NCBI RefSeq assembly: GCF_030063145.1
Contig: NZ_JASISM010000005.1
Location: forward strand, 186,001 to 250,000
Length of the DNA: 64,000 nucleotides
Direction: 5' to 3'
Source of the DNA: Cryobacterium sp. PH31-L1
GTDB lineage: Bacteria > Actinomycetota > Actinomycetes > Actinomycetales > Microbacteriaceae
The notes beneath the pieces were generated by a model. That model was not told the origin of the DNA and made no database searches. It worked only from the letters and a program-made list of their open reading frames with translations. Position 1 is the stretch's first letter. Each line of letters begins with the position of its first letter. Position numbers and translations under genes: made by a program. Below are positions 8,204-17,079 of the stretch, piece by piece.

Positions 8204-10504
8204 ATGACACGCTCAGCTCCGATCGAAGACATCAACGAAGATAATCTCGTTGTCACTCCGCCCAAGACCCATGCGGCGGGAGTCGAAGCAGTGGTCGTGG
8301 CGCTCGACCGGGGCATCGCCCAGGCCGGCGTCGCGCGCACCGCCCGTTCGCTGCTGCGCCTGAATCAGCGCGACGGTACCGACTGCCCCGGATGCGCGTG
8401 GCCGGAGTCCCAGGGACACCGGAAGACCGCAGAATTTTGCGAAAACGGCGCGAAGGCCGTCGCCGAGGAGAGCACGCTGCGCACCGTGACACCGCAGTTC
8501 TGGGCCGAGCACTCCATAGCCGAGCTCGCCACCAAGACCGAGTACTGGCTCGGCAACCAGGGCCGCATCACGCACCCCGTCGTGATCCGACCGGGCGACA
8601 CGCACTATTCGCAGATCTCCTGGGACGACGCCTTCGAGCTCATCGGCGAGCAGATTCGCGCCACCGTGCCCGACCGCTCCGTTTTTTACACCTCCGGCCG
8701 CACGGCTAACGAGTCGGCGTTCATGTACCAGCTGTTTGCCCGGTCAATCGGCACCAACAACCTGCCGGATTGCTCCAACATGTGCCACGAATCGTCGGGC
8801 TCGGCGCTGAACCCCACAATTGGCATCGGCAAGGGCACCGTCTCCCTCGACGACATTCACCGGGCCGAGCTCATTATGGTCGTCGGCCAGAACCCGGGCA
8901 CCAACCATCCGCGCATGCTGTCGGCCCTGGCTGAGTGCAAGGATAACGGCGGCAAGATCGTGGCCGTCAACCCACTGCCCGAGGCCGGTCTGTTCAACTT
9001 CATGGACCCGCAGACTCCCAAGGGTGTCATCGGAAAGGGCACCAACCTGGCCGATGAGTTTCTGCAGATCAAAGTCGGCGGCGACCTCGCCCTGTTCCAG
9101 GCGCTCGGCCATCTGCTACTCGAACAGGAAGCCCGAGTGCCCGGGTCGGTCATCGACCATGAGTTCGTGGCGGCGAACACCGACGGCATCGAGGCCTATC
9201 GGGCAGCCCGTTCGATGATCGACTGGGACGAGACCTTCCGCGCCACGGGCCTCGAACGTGCCGCGATCGAAACGGTCGCCCGCATGCTCGTGGCGAGCAA
9301 GGCCACCATCATCTGCTGGGCGCTCGGACTGACCCAGCAGCCGCACTCGGTGAATACCCTCAAGGAAATCATCAACCTGCTGCTGCTGCAGGGGAACTTC
9401 GGCAAGCCCGGTGCGGGAGCGTGCCCGGTACGTGGCCACTCCAACGTGCAGGGCGACCGCACGATGGGCGTCTGGGAGAAGCCCAAGGAGCCTATGCTCG
9501 CCGCCCTTGACGCCGAGTTCTCGATCGTCTCCCCTCGTGAGCACGGCCTGGACTCCGTCGACACGGTGGATGCCTTCGTGCACGACCGAGTCGACGTGTT
9601 CGTCTCGATGGGCGGTAACTTCGCCCTCGCCTGTTCCGACACCGACCTGCTCGAAACGGCCATGCAGCGCGTCCGACTCACCGTGCACGTCTCCACCAAG
9701 CCCAACCGCTCGCACGTCATGCACGGACTGACCTCACTCATTCTGCCAACGCTCGGCCGCACCGATACCGATGACAAGCATCCGTCTGGCCGCCAGGTGC
9801 TTTCGGTGGAAGACTCAATGTCGGTGGTGCGCACCACCCAGGGGCGCCTGGAGCCGGTGTCGGAGCACCTGCTCGCCGAACCCGTCATCATTGCCCGTAT
9901 GGCCCATGCCACGCTCGGCGACGACCACCCGGTCGACTGGAAGGCGATGGCCGAGGACTACGACGTCATTCGCGATCACATCTCGCGGGTCGTGCCCGGC
10001 TTCGACGACTTCAACGCCCGGCTCAAGACGAAGAACGGATTCGTGCTGCCCAACCCGCCGCGCGACACCCGCAGCTTCGCCACCGATATCGGCCTGGCTC
10101 GCTTCACGGTGAGCCCGATCGAGTACCTCTCGGCGCCCGAGGGGCACCTGATTCTGCAGACCATCCGCAGCCATGACCAGTACAACACCACGTTTTACGG
10201 GCTCGACGACCGCTACCGCGGGATCAAGAACGGGCGCCGGGTCATCTTGATCCACGAAGACGACGTCACCGAGCTGGGCTTTGTCGACCGCGATATGGTT
10301 GACGTGATCAGCACTTTCCAGGGTGTCGAGCGTCGGGCCGACACCTTTCGCCTCGTGGTCTATCCAACGCCGCGGGGCTGCGCGGCCGCGTACTTTCCAG
10401 AAGCCAACGCGCTCATGCACCGCGAGCTGGTGGCCCGCGAGTCGAACACACCCGGTTACAAGGCCATGACCGTGCGCTTCGTACCGGCCGCCAGGCCGGC
10501 CTGA
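8204..10504 (+). CDS. FdhF/YdeP-family molybdopterin oxidoreductase (formate dehydrogenase-like)
   Basis: 766 residues, the usual length for this family. The N-terminal cysteine cluster DCPGCAWPE (C61, C64, with C79 in EFCENGAKAV) should bind an Fe-S cluster. The central domain contains NMCHESSGSAL, placing a cysteine (C194) at the expected molybdenum-ligand position. VVGQNPGTNHPRM and GKPGAGACPVRGHSNVQG are molybdopterin-binding stretches. The C-terminal aspartate-decarboxylase-like domain includes TIRSHDQYNTTFYG. It likely oxidises formate in the cytoplasm; the electron acceptor is unknown and no partner subunit is adjacent. FdhD and MoaA follow. YdeP relatives can have other roles, so formate activity is inferred from context. 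Confidence 0.85.
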   Translation: MTRSAPIEDINEDNLVVTPPKTHAAGVEAVVVALDRGIAQAGVARTARSLLRLNQRDGTDCPGCAWPESQGHRKTAEFCENGAKAVAEESTLRTVTPQFWAEHSIAELATKTEYWLGNQGRITHPVVIRPGDTHYSQISWDDAFELIGEQIRATVPDRSVFYTSGRTANESAFMYQLFARSIGTNNLPDCSNMCHESSGSALNPTIGIGKGTVSLDDIHRAELIMVVGQNPGTNHPRMLSALAECKDNGGKIVAVNPLPEAGLFNFMDPQTPKGVIGKGTNLADEFLQIKVGGDLALFQALGHLLLEQEARVPGSVIDHEFVAANTDGIEAYRAARSMIDWDETFRATGLERAAIETVARMLVASKATIICWALGLTQQPHSVNTLKEIINLLLLQGNFGKPGAGACPVRGHSNVQGDRTMGVWEKPKEPMLAALDAEFSIVSPREHGLDSVDTVDAFVHDRVDVFVSMGGNFALACSDTDLLETAMQRVRLTVHVSTKPNRSHVMHGLTSLILPTLGRTDTDDKHPSGRQVLSVEDSMSVVRTTQGRLEPVSEHLLAEPVIIARMAHATLGDDHPVDWKAMAEDYDVIRDHISRVVPGFDDFNARLKTKNGFVLPNPPRDTRSFATDIGLARFTVSPIEYLSAPEGHLILQTIRSHDQYNTTFYGLDDRYRGIKNGRRVILIHEDDVTELGFVDRDMVDVISTFQGVERRADTFRLVVYPTPRGCAAAYFPEANALMHRELVARESNTPGYKAMTVRFVPAARPA

Positions 10505-10597
10505 GCGGCGCCTGAGCTGGGCGGCCGCGCGCGGGTGTGGCGCCACTGCGCGGGTTCTGCGCCAAGTGGCGGGCGCGTCCACGGCACCACTGCCAGG

Positions 10598-10693
10598 CCC
10601 TGCGCGGGACCTGAGCCAGTACGCAGGAGTTCGGGCTCCTGCGCTCTCCTCGTAGAGCACCCTGCGCGGGACCTGAGCCAGTACGCGGGAGTT
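10598..10693. repeat. Direct repeat of a 34-bp intergenic element
   Basis: Two 34-bp copies (10598–10631 and 10660–10693), starting CCCTGCGCGGGACCTGAG, differ by one base and lie 62 bp apart. A decayed third copy follows at about 10735–10760. They fill the 300-bp gap (10505–10804) between the formate dehydrogenase and fdhD genes, which holds no convincing gene. Confidence 0.75.
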
Positions 10694-10759
10694 GCGGCCC
10701 GGCCAGAGCTCCCGCGCCACACGCCAAGCTGGAGTTGAGCCAGTGCGCTCGAGTTGCGC

Positions 10760-10782
10760 CTCCCGCGCAGCGGCGCAGCTCC
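10760..10782. repeat. Dispersed GC-rich intergenic element, copy 1
   Basis: A 23-bp element beginning CTCCCGCGCAG and ending CGCAGCTCC. It matches the element at 32718–32740 at 21 of 23 positions and resembles one at 56230–56253. With the preceding GAGTTGCGC it can form a hairpin. All three copies are intergenic. Confidence 0.6.
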
Positions 10783-10804
10783 GGCGAACCGTCAGAGCGC
10801 AGGC

Positions 10805-11653
10805 CTAGGCGGCCTGCTCGTTCCGGCTCACGATGCGGTCGCCGCCGGCATAGATGACCATGGAGTCGCCGCGGAGAAAACCGACCAGGGTCATGCCCAC
10901 CTCAGCGGCGAACTCAGCGGCGAGTGATGACGGCGCGGAGACCGCCGCAAGCACCGGAATGCCCGCCATCAGGGCTTTCTGGGTGAGTTCGAAGCTCGCC
11001 CGGCTCGACACCATGAGCACGGTGCCGGTCAGCGGCAGCCGGTTCTCCTTGACCGCCCAGCCGATGACTTTATCGACGGCGTTGTGCCGGCCGACGTCTT
11101 CGCGCAGCACGAGCAGCGCGCCGGTCGCAGCATCGAACAGGCCGGCCGCATGGATGCCGCCGGTCTTCTCGAACACGTTCTGCCCGGCCCGCAGCCGGTC
11201 GGGGAAGGTCGTGAGCAGTTCGGCATCCACTCGTGCCGGGTCATCCGCTATGGCGAAGGACGACTTCGTGCGCACGGCGTCGATGCTCTCCTTGCCGCAC
11301 AGGCCGCAGGAGCTCGTCGTGATCAGGGACCGTTCCAGGCTCGGTGCCGGCGGTGTGACCCCGGGTCCGAGGGTGACGTCGAGCACATTGTAGGTGTTGA
11401 CACCGTCTTCGGTGGCGCCGGCACAGTAGCGGGCGGTGTTGAAGTCGTCACCCTTGGTGATGACGCCCTCGGACACCAGAAAGCCGGCAGCGAGGTCGAT
11501 GTCGTTACCCGGGGTGCGCATCGTCACGGCGAGGCGGCGGCCGTTCACTCGAAGTTCCAGTGGTTCCTCGACCGCGAGCAGGTCCTCGCCGGCCAGGGTT
11601 GGCTTGCCGACCGTGAGCCGGGTGATTTTACGTCGCGCGGTGATTCTGCTCAT
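10805..11653 (-). CDS. fdhD: FdhD, sulfur carrier for formate dehydrogenase maturation
   Basis: FdhD passes sulfur from cysteine desulfurase to the molybdenum cofactor of formate dehydrogenase. The catalytic pair is in SSCGLCGKESIDAV (C116 and C119 from this start). Other FdhD features are AVEEPLELRVNG, RTPGNDIDLAAGFL, GGIHAAGLFD, REDVGRHNAVDKVIGW and SSRASFELTQKA. The ATG at 11653 (MSRITARRKITR) matches where the family begins; an in-frame GTG at 11698 would add 15 residues but runs up to a transposase relic. It stands downstream of and convergent to the formate dehydrogenase gene it should serve. Confidence 0.92.
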   Translation of the reverse strand: MSRITARRKITRLTVGKPTLAGEDLLAVEEPLELRVNGRRLAVTMRTPGNDIDLAAGFLVSEGVITKGDDFNTARYCAGATEDGVNTYNVLDVTLGPGVTPPAPSLERSLITTSSCGLCGKESIDAVRTKSSFAIADDPARVDAELLTTFPDRLRAGQNVFEKTGGIHAAGLFDAATGALLVLREDVGRHNAVDKVIGWAVKENRLPLTGTVLMVSSRASFELTQKALMAGIPVLAAVSAPSSLAAEFAAEVGMTLVGFLRGDSMVIYAGGDRIVSRNEQAA

Positions 11654-11705
11654 GCTGAAAGTCTGCCACGGGTCGGTGCTGGGAGTGGCGTTCGCCACCG
11701 CGGAT

Positions 11706-11819
11706 TTCTCGCCTCACGGCGGCCGGAGTCATCGATTTTCCGCTCTCCAGCGTCAACCGAACCATCTCAGCTCTGTACTCCGGGGTTACACCCCCAGCCT
11801 TGCGTTCTTTCCGTGCCAT
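11706..11819 (-). pseudogene. IS3-type transposase OrfA N-terminal relic
   Basis: About 38 codons starting MARKERKAGGVTPEYRAEM and continuing VRLTLESGKSMT resemble the N-terminal helix-turn-helix region of IS3-family OrfA proteins. The reading then passes directly into the fdhD upstream region, and no other insertion-sequence parts or terminal repeats are visible. It appears to be a leftover from an old insertion between moaA and fdhD. The family call rests on a short match. Confidence 0.45.
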
Positions 11820-11936
11820 ATTCGCAATCCAATCAGAGGTTATGAAGAACCACTGACCGGAAACCACGGGTCACCGCAAGCAGAATCGCTCGGCGTGTCG
11901 TAGTTCTACCGGCATAGCCTGCACGGGGGCCGCGGT

Positions 11937-13055
11937 TCAGCCGCCGATGTAGCTCATTTCGATCTTTTTCGCACCGGATGCCCGCAGCTCGCTGGTCTTC
12001 GCGCTGCGCAACTGCGAGTACCGGTCGGTGCGCTCCCGCCAGAGGTGCGCCATGACGGTGGAGAGCTCTTCGTCGGAGCAGCCGCCGCGCATGAGTGCGC
12101 GCAGGTCGTGGCCCTCGGTGGCGAACAGGCAGGTGAACAGTTTGCCGTCGGTCGACACCCGGGCGCGCGAGCAGGTCTGACAGAAGTTCTGGGTGACGCT
12201 CGAGATGACGCCGATCTCGCCGCCGCCATCTTGGTAGCGCCAGCGGCGGGAGGTCTCACCGCTGTAGTTCGGGGCCACCTCCGTGAGCGGCAGCTCGGCG
12301 TGGATGCGAGCGATGACGTCTTTCGACGGCACGACAGCGCCCATCTCCCAGCCGTTGCTCGTTCCGACGTCCATAAACTCGATGAATCGAAGAATGTACG
12401 GGGTGTCTTTGAAGTGCCGGGCCATGGCGACGATGTCCTGATCGTTCTTGCCGCGCTGCACGACCATGTTGACCTTGATCGGGCCGAGACCGACTGCCTC
12501 GGCCACGTCGATACCGTGCAGCACCTTGGCGACCGGAAACTTCACGTCGTTCATGGTTCGAAACGTGGTGTCGTCGAGTGAGTCGAGCGACACCGTGACG
12601 CGCCCCAGGCCGGCATCCTTGAGCGCCTGCGCTTTCAGGGCCAGCGCCGACCCGTTGGTGGTGAGAGCGATGTCGATCTCGCCGCCGGAGGGGGTACGCA
12701 GCTCGGCCAGCATTGCGATGAGTTCCTCGAGACCCTTGCGCAGAAGCGGTTCACCGCCGGTCAGGCGAATCTTCTCGACGCCGTGCGCGACCGCGATGCG
12801 GGCGAGACGGGTCAGTTCTTCGAAGCTGAGCAGTTCGTCGTGTTCCATGAACGCGAAGTCTCGCCCGAAGATCTCCTTGGGCATGCAGTACACGCAGCGA
12901 AAGTTGCAGCGGTCGGTGACGCTCAGACGCAGGTCGTGCAGCGGCCGGTTCAGCCGGTCGGTGACCAGCCCGGTGGGGGCCTCGAGCTTCACCGGAATAT
13001 CGGCCCGCTCTCGGAAGAAGCGCGGAACTGGTTCTGAAACGTCGGCGCCGGTCAT
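11937..13055 (-). CDS. moaA: GTP 3',8-cyclase MoaA
   Basis: Radical-SAM enzyme that starts molybdenum cofactor synthesis by cyclising GTP. The N-terminal cluster motif is CNFRCVYC (C50, C54, C57). The C-terminal second cluster uses C292 and C295 in [14 protein letters not shown] and C309. The protein ends in the family's Gly-Gly tail (SYIGG), needed for activity. [11 protein letters not shown] is the SAM-binding GGEP motif. At 372 residues it has the typical length. It lies with fdhD and the MobA-like gene around the molybdenum-dependent dehydrogenase, which presumably depends on it. Confidence 0.95.
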   Translation of the reverse strand: MTGADVSEPVPRFFRERADIPVKLEAPTGLVTDRLNRPLHDLRLSVTDRCNFRCVYCMPKEIFGRDFAFMEHDELLSFEELTRLARIAVAHGVEKIRLTGGEPLLRKGLEELIAMLAELRTPSGGEIDIALTTNGSALALKAQALKDAGLGRVTVSLDSLDDTTFRTMNDVKFPVAKVLHGIDVAEAVGLGPIKVNMVVQRGKNDQDIVAMARHFKDTPYILRFIEFMDVGTSNGWEMGAVVPSKDVIARIHAELPLTEVAPNYSGETSRRWRYQDGGGEIGVISSVTQNFCQTCSRARVSTDGKLFTCLFATEGHDLRALMRGGCSDEELSTVMAHLWRERTDRYSQLRSAKTSELRASGAKKIEMSYIGG

Positions 13056-13134
13056 GTATCCACCCTAATCCTCGTGCCCCCGCCCGGCATGCCCAGAACA
13101 CCGGTAATAAGCGGATGCCCAGCGCCGTTACAGA

Positions 13135-13172
13135 GATGGCCCGGGCCGGGAGAATTCCCGGGCCGGGCCATC
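13135..13172. terminator. Strong GC-rich stem-loop downstream of formaldehyde dehydrogenase
   Basis: 17-base arms (13135–13151 and 13156–13172) pair with one mismatch around a GAAT loop. It sits 22 bp after the stop of the formaldehyde dehydrogenase gene. There is no U-run, which is common for actinobacterial terminators. Confidence 0.65.
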
Positions 13173-13194
13173 CGCTGGTCTGGTGCGCTCCGAC

Positions 13195-14412
13195 CTAGCC
13201 CTTGACGTAACCGTTGGGGTTCAGCACGTACTTCGTCGCCGCACCGGCGTCGAATTCGGCGTAACCACGCGGGGCGTCTTCGAGGCTGACGGCCTTGGCG
13301 TTGACGGCCTTGGCGATCTGCACCTTGTCGTGCAGGATCGCCATCATCAGCTGGCGGTTGTACTTCATCACCGGGCACTGTCCGGTGGTGAAGGACAGCG
13401 ACTTGGCCCAGCCGAGGCCCAGCCGTATCGACAGCGAACCGACCTGGGCGGCCTTGTCCTTGGCGCCCGGGTCACCCGTGACGTACAGGCCCGGAATTCC
13501 GAGGGCTCCACCGGCCGCGGTGATCGTCATGAGCGAGTTCAGCACGGTGGCCGGAGCCTCGTGGTCGGCGTCCTTACCGTGGCCGCGCGCCTCGAAACCG
13601 ACGGCGTCCACGCCGGCGTCAACCTCGGGTACGCCGAGGATCTGCTCGATCTGCTCCCCCGGCTCCCCCTTGCTGAGGTCGATGGTCTCGCAGCCGAAGC
13701 TGCGGGCCTGCGCGAGACGTTCGGCGTTCATGTCGCCGACGATGACGACGGCCGCGCCGAGCAGTTGGGCCGAGACGGCGGCCGCGAGGCCCACCGGACC
13801 GGCACCCGCCACGTAAACGGTCGATCCGACGCCGGCACCGGCCGTGTAGGCCCCGTGGAATCCGGTCGGGAAGATGTCGGACAGCATGGTGAGGTCCATG
13901 ATCTTCTCGAGCGCCTGGTCCCGGTCGGGGAACTTCAGCAGGTTCCAGTCGGCGTAGGGCACCAGCACGTACTCGGCCTGGCCGCCCACCCAGCCGCCCA
14001 TGTCGACGTAGCCGTATGCACTGCCCGGGCGGTCAGGGTTGACGTTGAGGCAGATGCCGGTCTTGCGTTCCTTACAGTTGCGGCAGCGGCCACAGCTGAT
14101 GTTGAACGGTACCGACACGATGTCGCCGACCTTAATGAATTCCACGTCGGGGCCGGCTTCGACCACTTCGCCGGTGATTTCGTGACCCAGCACCAGGTTG
14201 CTCGGTGCGGTCGTGCGCCCACGCACCATGTGCTGGTCGGAGCCGCAGATGTTGGTGGTCACGGTCTTAAGAATGACACCGTGGGGTACCTTGCGGCCGA
14301 CGTTGGCCGGGTTGACGCCCGGTCCGTCTTTGAGTTCAAACGTGGGGTAATCGATGTCGATGACCTCGACGACTCCCGCGCTCTTGTAGGCAACTGCTCT
14401 GTTCCCCGTCAT
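13195..14412 (-). CDS. fdhA: Glutathione-independent formaldehyde dehydrogenase
   Basis: 405-residue zinc alcohol-dehydrogenase-family enzyme that oxidises formaldehyde to formate with bound NAD, without a thiol cofactor. The catalytic zinc region is TTNICGSDQHMVRGR with GHEITGEVVEAG. The structural-zinc cysteines are in CGRCRNCKERKTGIC. The dinucleotide fold is VYVAGAGPVGLAAAVSAQLLG followed by VIVGDMNAERLAQA. The inserted KYNRQLMMAILHDKVQIAKAVNA segment and overall length match the Pseudomonas-type FdhA. Its product would feed the formate dehydrogenase encoded 3 kb away. Confidence 0.9.
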   Translation of the reverse strand: MTGNRAVAYKSAGVVEVIDIDYPTFELKDGPGVNPANVGRKVPHGVILKTVTTNICGSDQHMVRGRTTAPSNLVLGHEITGEVVEAGPDVEFIKVGDIVSVPFNISCGRCRNCKERKTGICLNVNPDRPGSAYGYVDMGGWVGGQAEYVLVPYADWNLLKFPDRDQALEKIMDLTMLSDIFPTGFHGAYTAGAGVGSTVYVAGAGPVGLAAAVSAQLLGAAVVIVGDMNAERLAQARSFGCETIDLSKGEPGEQIEQILGVPEVDAGVDAVGFEARGHGKDADHEAPATVLNSLMTITAAGGALGIPGLYVTGDPGAKDKAAQVGSLSIRLGLGWAKSLSFTTGQCPVMKYNRQLMMAILHDKVQIAKAVNAKAVSLEDAPRGYAEFDAGAATKYVLNPNGYVKG

Positions 14413-14561
14413 GAACTACCTTCCTCATTGATCTTCGCGGGCACGATCGGAGGACCTGACCCACAGTGGATGATTGCTGCTGATTTTTTGACTGCAGCCC
14501 TTTCACTCCACCACGGATCACAGAAAATACAATCAGCAAATTCCCAGTTCGCGAGAGCGGG

Positions 14562-16661
14562 TCAGGGCTTCCACACCTGCACAATGGATGGCCGTGGTCC
14601 GGCCCACGCGCCGGCCGGCGCAGCAGCGCCCAGGGGCACGTAATCCGGGAACCGGCTGGCCTGGGCCGCCCAGCTGCCGTTCTCCCCCGGATGCTGCACC
14701 GCCACGTAGACCATCGACTGTTCAGAGCGAATGACCGGCCCGCAGGTCTCGGCCTGCCGCGGCACCGAGAGGAACTGTTGCACCCGCCCGCGCTCGGGAC
14801 CGGTGAGCGGAACTTTGAACAGGCCGTCACAGAAGCCGATCGTGCTCGGGGCGCCGTCGGTGGAGATCCACAGGTTTCCCTCGGCGTCGAAGGCCACGTT
14901 GTCCGGGCAGGAGATGGGCGAGACCTTCTCGCTCGGGAAGCCCGCGAAGTAGGTGCTCGAATTCGTCTTCGGATCGCCGCAGACGAGCAGCAGATTCCAG
15001 CCGAAGGTCACCGCGGTGGCGTCGGAGCCGGTCTCGGTGATCTCGACGATGTGGCCGTCCCGGTTCATCGTGCGCGGATTGGGTTCGGTGGCGCCCTCCT
15101 TGCCCGGCAGTCCACGATCGGTGTTGTTGGTGCAAGCGACGTAGATCTTGCCGGTCACCGGACTCGGTTCGACGTCCTCGCAGCGGTCCATTTTGGTGGC
15201 GCCGACGGCATCGGCTACCAGACGGGTGTTCACGAGCGCGTCGTCGGTACTGAAGCCGGGCACCTGGCAGATGCCGTCGATGACGAGAGCCACCCACTGG
15301 CCGGTGCCGTCGAACTGGCCGTCGGCGGGCAGCTGGCCGGTGCCGGTGATCTCCCCGGCCGGCGAGTTGCCGGTGAACCGGGCCACATAGAGCGAGCCTC
15401 GGGTGAGCAGGGCCTTGTTGTGCACGCGGGCCTTCGGACTCTTCTTCTTGTCGAACCGGTCGTGGGAGACGAACTTGTAGAGGTAGTCGAAGCGTTCGTC
15501 GTCGCCCATGTACGCGGCGACATGGCCGGTCTTTCCCACGATCACGTTGGCGCCCTCGTGCTTGAACCGGCCGAGCGCGGTGTGCTTGACCGGGGGCTCG
15601 TTCGGGGCCTCCGGGTCGATCTCCACGATCCAGCCGAACCGGTTGGGCTCGTTCTCGTTGCCGGCGACGGTGGCGTCGAAGCGGTCATCGACCCGTTCCC
15701 AGAGCCGGCCGGTGGGGCGGTCGGCCAGGCCGTACCGGGCATCCGCTGGGCTGGTGCCCGGCGTGCGGAAATACCCGTTGAAGTTCTCCTCGCCGGAGAG
15801 CACGGTGCCCCAGGGGGTGGTGCCGCCGGCGCAGTTGCCGAGGGTGCCGAGCACGGTGCGGCCGGTCGGGTCTGCCCTGGTCTTCAGCAAGTCGCTGCCG
15901 GCGGCCGGTCCGGTGATGGTGAACGGGGTGCTCGCGGTGATGCGGCGGTTGAGGCGGTCGCCGACGCGGTAGGTCCAGGGTTGCCCGGCGCGCTTTCGTT
16001 CGAGGGCGACCACGGACATGCCGTGGGCCATCATCGCGACGCGACGCTGATCATCCGCTTCGGCCGAAGTTGTGGCTGGCGCGAACATGATGCCCTCGTT
16101 GGTGTACTCGTGGTTGGTGACGAGAATTCCGTTTCGCCCCTTGTGATCCTCGAGAATGTCAAGGTAGTCGTTGTTGTAGCCGAACTGGAGCGCCTGCGAC
16201 GCGGCGCTCTGGTGGGCTGGGTCGAACCGATCGGTGGCGGCGAACAACGGGTCGCCCCAGCGGATGATCGGGTTCCAGGAATACCCCGACGGTACCGAGA
16301 AGGCATCGACGGCCGCCGGAACCGGCGCGATCGGCGTGAACGAGAGGCCGCCGCCGGCCGGACCGCCCGGTGCCGCCAGCGCGGGAGTCGTCTGGCCAAC
16401 CCCCAGCACGATCGCCGCTGCGCCGACGCCAACGCCCGCGAGCAGGGAACGACGGCTCAGTGCCGCTCCGACGATGTCGCGAAAATAGTCGTTCGTACTC
16501 TCATTGGGCACCGGGTGAAAGCAGGCATCTGCACACTTGAGGTGACAGGTGACCGCACTGCGCTTACCGAGCGTATGGCCATCCATCGGCAGCAGAGGGA
16601 TCAGCGGCCGGTCACGATCGGTGACGCTCAAACGGAGATCCTTGGCTTCACGATTCAACAT
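14562..16661 (-). CDS. PhoX-family alkaline phosphatase/DUF839 protein, Tat-exported
   Basis: 699 residues. A twin-arginine signal lies unusually deep (about residues 68–95: SRRSLLAGVGVGAAAIVLG), after a leader containing CHLKCADACFHPVPN that is typical of actinobacterial PhoX proteins. The mature part has SGYSWNPIIRWGDPLF, GILVTNHEYTNEG, GNCAGGTTPWGTVLSGEENF and ISTDGAPSTIGFCDGLF. PhoX enzymes are calcium/iron phosphomonoesterases acting outside the membrane. The ATG at 16661 has AGGAG seven bases before it, favouring it over the in-frame ATG at 16676. No phosphate-specific operator was recognised upstream. Confidence 0.85.
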   Translation of the reverse strand: MLNREAKDLRLSVTDRDRPLIPLLPMDGHTLGKRSAVTCHLKCADACFHPVPNESTNDYFRDIVGAALSRRSLLAGVGVGAAAIVLGVGQTTPALAAPGGPAGGGLSFTPIAPVPAAVDAFSVPSGYSWNPIIRWGDPLFAATDRFDPAHQSAASQALQFGYNNDYLDILEDHKGRNGILVTNHEYTNEGIMFAPATTSAEADDQRRVAMMAHGMSVVALERKRAGQPWTYRVGDRLNRRITASTPFTITGPAAGSDLLKTRADPTGRTVLGTLGNCAGGTTPWGTVLSGEENFNGYFRTPGTSPADARYGLADRPTGRLWERVDDRFDATVAGNENEPNRFGWIVEIDPEAPNEPPVKHTALGRFKHEGANVIVGKTGHVAAYMGDDERFDYLYKFVSHDRFDKKKSPKARVHNKALLTRGSLYVARFTGNSPAGEITGTGQLPADGQFDGTGQWVALVIDGICQVPGFSTDDALVNTRLVADAVGATKMDRCEDVEPSPVTGKIYVACTNNTDRGLPGKEGATEPNPRTMNRDGHIVEITETGSDATAVTFGWNLLLVCGDPKTNSSTYFAGFPSEKVSPISCPDNVAFDAEGNLWISTDGAPSTIGFCDGLFKVPLTGPERGRVQQFLSVPRQAETCGPVIRSEQSMVYVAVQHPGENGSWAAQASRFPDYVPLGAAAPAGAWAGPRPSIVQVWKP

Positions 16662-16770
16662 GCGGGCACTCCTCATGGTTTTGTGAGCCCCGAACTGGGG
16701 GCAGAACCACCCTCCCGCCGCCCGGTGACTGGACGGTGAACCGAATATGAACGCTCGGTGCCGATCAGTG

Positions 16771-17079
16771 TTACAGGACGATGAGCCCGATCACCCAGAC
16801 GGCGGCGAAACCGGCGACGCCCTGGATTGCGGTGGCGGCGCCGGTGCGCTCGAGGATCACACCAATGATGGTGCCGAACAGAATGATCAGACCGATGTTA
16901 CCGAGGGTGGCCCCGAAGGCCCCGGTCATGGTCGGGGCGATCGTGTCGACCGGCAGACCCAACGCGAAACCACCGACCAGCGCCCCAGCGAGCAGCGCCA
17001 GGAATGGGTTGATTTTCAGCTTCGCGGTGGCGAAGACGATGGCGGCGACGAGAGCCACCAGGATGGCGATGCTCAGCAT
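16771..17079 (-). pseudogene. Truncated GntP-family permease
   Basis: 102 codons match only the N-terminal quarter of GntP gluconate/glycerate permeases: two hydrophobic helices around LKINPFLALLAGALVGG, then GAFGATLGNIGLIILFGTIIGVILERTGAA. Intact permeases are about 450 residues. The reading frame ends at 16771 after a short hydrophobic tail and nothing of the remaining helices is seen before phoX. It overlaps the glycerate kinase stop by 7 bp, the usual kinase–permease arrangement. Transport function is almost certainly lost. Confidence 0.75.

Noticed and set aside
11699-11936. An intact insertion sequence between moaA and fdhD
   Set aside because: Only the first part of an OrfA-like frame is readable; no terminal inverted repeats, target duplication or OrfB were seen.
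13183-14643. A 486-codon plus-strand frame opposite formaldehyde dehydrogenase
   Set aside because: It is the antisense of a clear fdhA gene. Long antisense frames are common in GC-rich DNA and this one has no motifs.
14691-16739. A 682-codon plus-strand frame opposite phoX
   Set aside because: Antisense shadow of phoX; composition rich in Gly/Arg/Val without recognisable domains.
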